Positions 7,246 through 9,205 of a stretch of DNA of 9,205 nucleotides are shown in pieces. The notes below the pieces were generated by a model. That model saw only the letters and a list, made by a program, of their open reading frames with translations. It had not been told where the DNA came from and ran no database searches. How positions within the stretch are numbered: the first letter of the stretch is position 1; the number at the start of each line of letters is the position of its first letter. The stretch is from assembly GCA_020860865.1 (NCBI GenBank), contig JAJBTL010000283.1, positions 1 to 9,205 of the forward strand, read 5' to 3'. The translations under genes and the position numbers were made by a program. The stretch is from Planctomycetota bacterium (lineage in GTDB: Bacteria > Planctomycetota > SZUA-567).

Positions 7246-8292
7246 TCACGACCACTCCGGCTTGAGGATGACCTTGCCGCATTCGCCGGCCCGCATGAGG
7301 CGAAGCCCTTCCGCATAGTCGGCCATCGGCATGACGTGGGTGATGACGGGCGCGATGTCGACGCCGGCGTCCAGGAGTCCCGCCAGGTCCTCCCAGGTCT
7401 TGTACATGAGGCGGCCGGCGATGCCCTTTAATGACAGGCCCCGGTAGACGAACTCCGAGAAGTCGAAGTCTATGGGGCGGGACGGCAAACCGGCGGCGGC
7501 GATTTTTCCTTCCGGCTTGATATAGCCGAGAGCCGCCTTGACGCCCGGGATGTTCCCGCTGTATTCGAGGACGACGTCGACGCCGTGGCCGCCGGGGGTC
7601 AAACTTTTCACCGTCGTCACCGGATCGACCTCGAGCGGATTGACGACGGCGTCGGCGCCCATGTGCCGGGCCATGTCGGCCCGGAGCGCGTTCGGTTCGA
7701 TTGCCACCACCATCCGGGCGCCCAATTTTTTCACCACCGCCACCGCCATCACGCCTATCGGCCCGCAGCCGACCACCGCCACCGACTTGCCGGCGACGGG
7801 AAATTCCATGGCGCCGTGGACGGCGGCGCCGAACGGCTCCATCATGCTGAGGACGTCGACGGAATAGCGCTGGTCGCAGACAAAGGCGTTTTCGGCCGGG
7901 AACGCGATGTATTCGGCGAAGCACCCGTCCCGGTGGACGCCGATGGTCCGGGTGTTGTAGCAGACGTGGTCGTGGTTGTTCCGACAGAGATCGCAGCCGT
8001 GGCAGACGATGTGGGTCTCGGCCGAAACAATGTCGCCGACCCGGATGTTCCCAACTTCCGACCCGACCTGGACAACGTCTCCGGCGAACTCGTGGCCGAT
8101 GATGACGCCGGCCGGCACGCGCTTTTCCGCCCGGTCGTTCCATTCCTCGATATGCACGTCGGTGCCGCAGACGGCGGCGGCCTGAACGCGGACGAGGATG
8201 TCCCGGGGCCCGGGGATCGGCACCGGCCGGCGTTCGATGGCAAGATTGCCTTTGCCCGGCGCGGTTTTGACAACACTCCACATATCACTCAT
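7246..8292 (-). CDS. Zinc-dependent medium-chain alcohol dehydrogenase, L-threonine 3-dehydrogenase-like
   Basis: The protein has 348 residues starting at MSDMWSVVK. The start is chosen because GGGAG lies seven to eight bases upstream, while the in-frame extension to 8451 is not family-like. It oxidises a secondary alcohol with NAD+. CGTDVHIEEW (C42, T44, H47) and GHEFAG (H67, E68) supply catalytic zinc ligands. CHGCDLCRNNHDHVC (C97, C100, C103, C111) is the structural zinc lobe. GCGPIG (175-180) is the Rossmann loop, and E199 at the end of the next strand favours NAD over NADP. CGTDVH, the EPFGAAVH region, LSLKGIAGR and GVDIAPVITH recall E. coli Tdh. No kbl (2-amino-3-ketobutyrate ligase) is nearby, and the cluster instead holds a TRAP uptake system and an acetoin-type complex. 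The substrate may therefore be another vicinal hydroxy compound such as 2,3-butanediol or a hydroxy acid. It is the first gene after the sigma-54 promoter. Confidence 0.9.
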   Translation of the reverse strand: MSDMWSVVKTAPGKGNLAIERRPVPIPGPRDILVRVQAAAVCGTDVHIEEWNDRAEKRVPAGVIIGHEFAGDVVQVGSEVGNIRVGDIVSAETHIVCHGCDLCRNNHDHVCYNTRTIGVHRDGCFAEYIAFPAENAFVCDQRYSVDVLSMMEPFGAAVHGAMEFPVAGKSVAVVGCGPIGVMAVAVVKKLGARMVVAIEPNALRADMARHMGADAVVNPLEVDPVTTVKSLTPGGHGVDVVLEYSGNIPGVKAALGYIKPEGKIAAAGLPSRPIDFDFSEFVYRGLSLKGIAGRLMYKTWEDLAGLLDAGVDIAPVITHVMPMADYAEGLRLMRAGECGKVILKPEWS

Positions 8293-8648
8293 AGAGGGAT
8301 CTCCCTGGTGATGGTAAACGCGTAAAATTCCAGATAAATGACGGTTTTTCCCTTTCGGGCGCCTACTCCACGTCAACGACGGAGAGATTTTCGGCAGGGA
8401 GTACGGCAATGGTGAAAGGGAAGTCGCGGGAGCGTCGGATACGCGTAACAAACAAAAGCTTTGAGACGTTTCGGCGAAATTTCATTCTTTTGGACAACGT
8501 GAACACGGCGTCGTCAAAAACGAAATTCTCGAAAAGCGGCAAAAGCCCATTTGACGCGGGTCGACGCGCCTCCGTGGATGATCCCGAATGGATGTACTGT
8601 CATCCGGAATCCGCTGGCACCCGAAGTTTTTCCTATGGAAATTTAGAA
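8293..8648 (-). other. Long untranslated leader upstream of the dehydrogenase gene
   Basis: This stretch has no convincing gene. If the sigma-54 promoter is used, it is a leader of about 345 nt. It contains an interrupted dyad at 8493-8512 (GAC-2-CGTG-2-CACG-2-GTC), two copies of ACGCGTAA (plus strand 8318-8325 and 8441-8448), and a small inverted repeat at 8295-8306 (AGGG/CCCT) that could fold over the Shine-Dalgarno of the first gene. Two short ATG ORFs on the minus strand (8603-8514, 29 codons; 8485-8363, 40 codons) lack good ribosome sites. No known riboswitch class was recognised by eye. Confidence 0.45.
8493..8512. promoter_or_regulatory. Dyad-symmetric site, possible operator
   Basis: The 20 bp site is symmetric around 8502/8503 with arms GAC and CGTG on one side and CACG and GTC on the other, separated by mismatched dinucleotides. 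It is flanked by TTTTG and CAAAA that are offset by two bases. The layout suits a dimeric regulator or an RNA hairpin in the leader. The symmetry is seen directly, and the binding protein is unknown. Confidence 0.3.
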
Positions 8649-8664
8649 AGCAACCGCCTTGCCA
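8649..8664 (-). promoter_or_regulatory. Sigma-54 (-24/-12) promoter of the catabolic operon
   Basis: The minus strand reads TGGCAAGGCGGTTGCT. Against the sigma-54 consensus TGGCAC-N5-TTGCW it misses only the final C of the -24 element and keeps the required GG-N10-GC spacing. I scanned the minus strand from 8292 to 8895 and found no other site with GG-N10-GC in this context. A sigma-54 activator is encoded directly upstream, which supports the call. Transcription would start near 8638. One caution is that an inverted repeat (CCGCCT/AGGCGG, 8653-8668) overlaps the site, so part of the match could reflect a hairpin. Confidence 0.68.
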
Positions 8665-8678
8665 GGCGGACAAACGAT

Positions 8679-8710
8679 GTGGATGAATCTCGCCGTTATG
8701 GGAGATCCAC
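8679..8710. promoter_or_regulatory. Interrupted dyad upstream of the sigma-54 promoter, candidate activator site
   Basis: GTGGAT (8679-8684) and ATCCAC (8705-8710) are inverted copies. The symmetry continues inward as TCTC and GAGA with a three-base offset. It lies roughly 40-70 bp upstream of the predicted transcription start, closer than is usual for a sigma-54 enhancer (normally about 80-200 bp). It is therefore a weak candidate for binding by the Fis-type HTH of the neighbouring regulator. Confidence 0.25.
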
Positions 8711-8729
8711 TCCCGCCGGCCCGCGCCAG

Positions 8730-8766
8730 AAAAAACGAAACCGCCTGCGGCACAGGCGGTTTCGTT
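8730..8766 (-). terminator. Rho-independent terminator after the sigma-54 regulator gene
   Basis: CGAAACCGCCTG (8736-8747) and CAGGCGGTTTCG (8753-8764) form a perfect 12 bp stem, extendable by two A-T pairs, around a five-base loop. On the minus strand the stem is followed by TTTTTT (8735-8730). It lies about 130 bp after the regulator stop and about 65 bp before the sigma-54 promoter, so it insulates the operon from regulator transcription. On the plus strand no good T-run follows the stem. Confidence 0.9.
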
Positions 8767-8895
8767 GATGAAGACATAGACGGCTTTTTGGCGGAAGCGG
8801 TTTTTTCCTTGTCCTACGCGGTTTGGCGGCACCAACAATTAATGTGCAGATAAAAACGCGGTGGCGGGGATTGTCAAATATATGGACGGCGTTGT

Positions 8896-9205
8896 TCAGA
8901 ATCTGGACGAATCGGTGGACCGTATTTTCTTGTCCAGCGTCGTTCTGGAGATGCCGAGACGTTTGGCCGTGCTGGTTTTATTATAGCCTTCGCTCTCAAG
9001 AATGCGGCGGATAATTCGCGTTTCGATTGCCTCAAGGCTGCCGTCGAGAAGATCGTCGTCACCGTGCGGCATTGCTTCGTCTCCGGCCGAGAAATCGTCG
9101 ATGCCGATGCGGCCGGAGATGACGTAGCGTTCCATCACGTTCTGGAGTTCGCGGACATTCCCCGGCCAGTCGTGGCTCCGGAGCGTCTCCAGGTCGTGAC
9201 GTCCA
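8896..9205 (-). CDS. Sigma-54-dependent transcriptional activator, C-terminal part (cut by window edge)
   Basis: The frame stays open to the right edge, so the start and the N-terminal sensor and most of the AAA+ domain lie outside. The visible 102 residues begin GRHDLETLRSHDWPGNVREL, where WPGNVREL is the conserved end of the sigma-54-interacting AAA+ ATPase domain. A short acidic linker (about residues 43-58) follows, and then a Fis-type helix-turn-helix ends the protein, with helices around ETRIIRRILESEG and TSTAKRLGISRTTLDKKI. Such proteins (AcoR, DctD, PrdR and similar) bind enhancers and open sigma-54 promoters on receiving a signal. A matching promoter stands 230 bp downstream, which makes the catabolic operon the obvious target. 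A ribosome-independent GTG/ATG inside the sequence (9138/9135) is not a real start. The sensor type, and therefore the inducer, cannot be seen. Confidence 0.93.
   Translation of the reverse strand, partial: GRHDLETLRSHDWPGNVRELQNVMERYVISGRIGIDDFSAGDEAMPHGDDDLLDGSLEAIETRIIRRILESEGYNKTSTAKRLGISRTTLDKKIRSTDSSRF

Noticed and set aside
7086..7316. Minus-strand 76-codon frame overlapping the end of the dehydrogenase gene
   Set aside because: It uses a different frame from both the dehydrogenase and the well-placed 54-codon ORF. It is Ser/Arg/Pro-rich and would overlap the dehydrogenase by about 70 bp.
8363..8485. Minus-strand 40-codon ORF in the leader (starts MKFRRNVSKLLF)
   Set aside because: There is no purine-rich Shine-Dalgarno at proper spacing and no sign of coupling to the dehydrogenase 70 bp later. 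I mention it only as a remote leader-peptide candidate.
8514..8603. Minus-strand 29-codon ORF in the leader
   Set aside because: It has no convincing ribosome site and is short, so it is compatible with chance.
8614..8632. Plus-strand TGGCACCC...TTTTT sequence as a second sigma-54 promoter
   Set aside because: The -24 half is perfect but the -12 GC is missing (TT instead). It would also direct transcription toward the convergent regulator with no plus-strand gene to serve.
8409..8768. Plus-strand open frame of 119 codons in the same gap
   Set aside because: It overlaps the promoter, terminator and leader, and its composition (Arg/Ser-rich) and lack of a ribosome site suggest chance.
8482..8838. 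Minus-strand open frame of 118 codons in the regulator-operon gap
   Set aside because: It runs through the strong terminator stem and the sigma-54 promoter, has no good ribosome site and no recognisable domain.
1..9205. Mobile elements, CRISPR arrays, tRNA or rRNA genes
   Set aside because: I looked for transposase-like proteins, long terminal repeats, regularly spaced repeats and tRNA-like cloverleafs and saw none. The genes read as an ordinary continuous operon region.

Overview
The window is a GC-rich (my estimate, about 60%) bacterial segment in which every credible gene lies on the minus strand, so genes are read from high to low coordinates. It looks like one catabolic gene cluster of a Gram-negative bacterium. 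The evidence is a periplasmic TRAP binding protein with a signal peptide, strong Shine-Dalgarno sites, and a sigma-54-type activator with a matching -24/-12 promoter. The species cannot be fixed from the sequence. An organic-acid or amino-acid degrading anaerobe (Desulfovibrio-like or Synergistota-like) is only a guess.

Layout in transcription order: (1) 9205-8896, the last 102 codons of a sigma-54-dependent activator (end of AAA+ domain plus Fis-type HTH), cut by the window edge. (2) 8895-8293, about 600 bp without a convincing gene: a strong rho-independent terminator at 8766-8730, a sigma-54 promoter match at 8664-8649, and a leader of about 345 nt containing dyads. (3) 8292-7246, a zinc-dependent medium-chain dehydrogenase resembling L-threonine 3-dehydrogenase. 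(4) 7245-7081, a 54-codon, very basic small ORF packed between its neighbours. (5) 7069-6596, a single-domain PPC/DUF296 protein. (6) 6468-3436, a complete DctP-DctQ-DctM TRAP transporter. (7) 3294-8, the E1-alpha, E1-beta and E2 subunits of a 2-oxoacid/acetoin dehydrogenase complex. The E3 gene, if linked, would lie beyond the left edge.

The likely logic is that the activator senses a substrate and drives the operon from the sigma-54 promoter. The TRAP system imports a small, probably carboxylate-bearing compound, the NAD-dependent dehydrogenase oxidises a hydroxyl group, and the thiamine-dependent complex cleaves the carbonyl product to an acyl-CoA. The E1-alpha carries an acetoin-dehydrogenase-like signature, but the real substrate is not determined by the sequence. 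Translation is coupled at several junctions (TGAATG, TAATG, ATGA). Hairpins after dctP and after dctM suggest transcript segmentation. The most interesting unknowns are the small basic ORF, the PPC protein, and the undefined substrate of the whole pathway.
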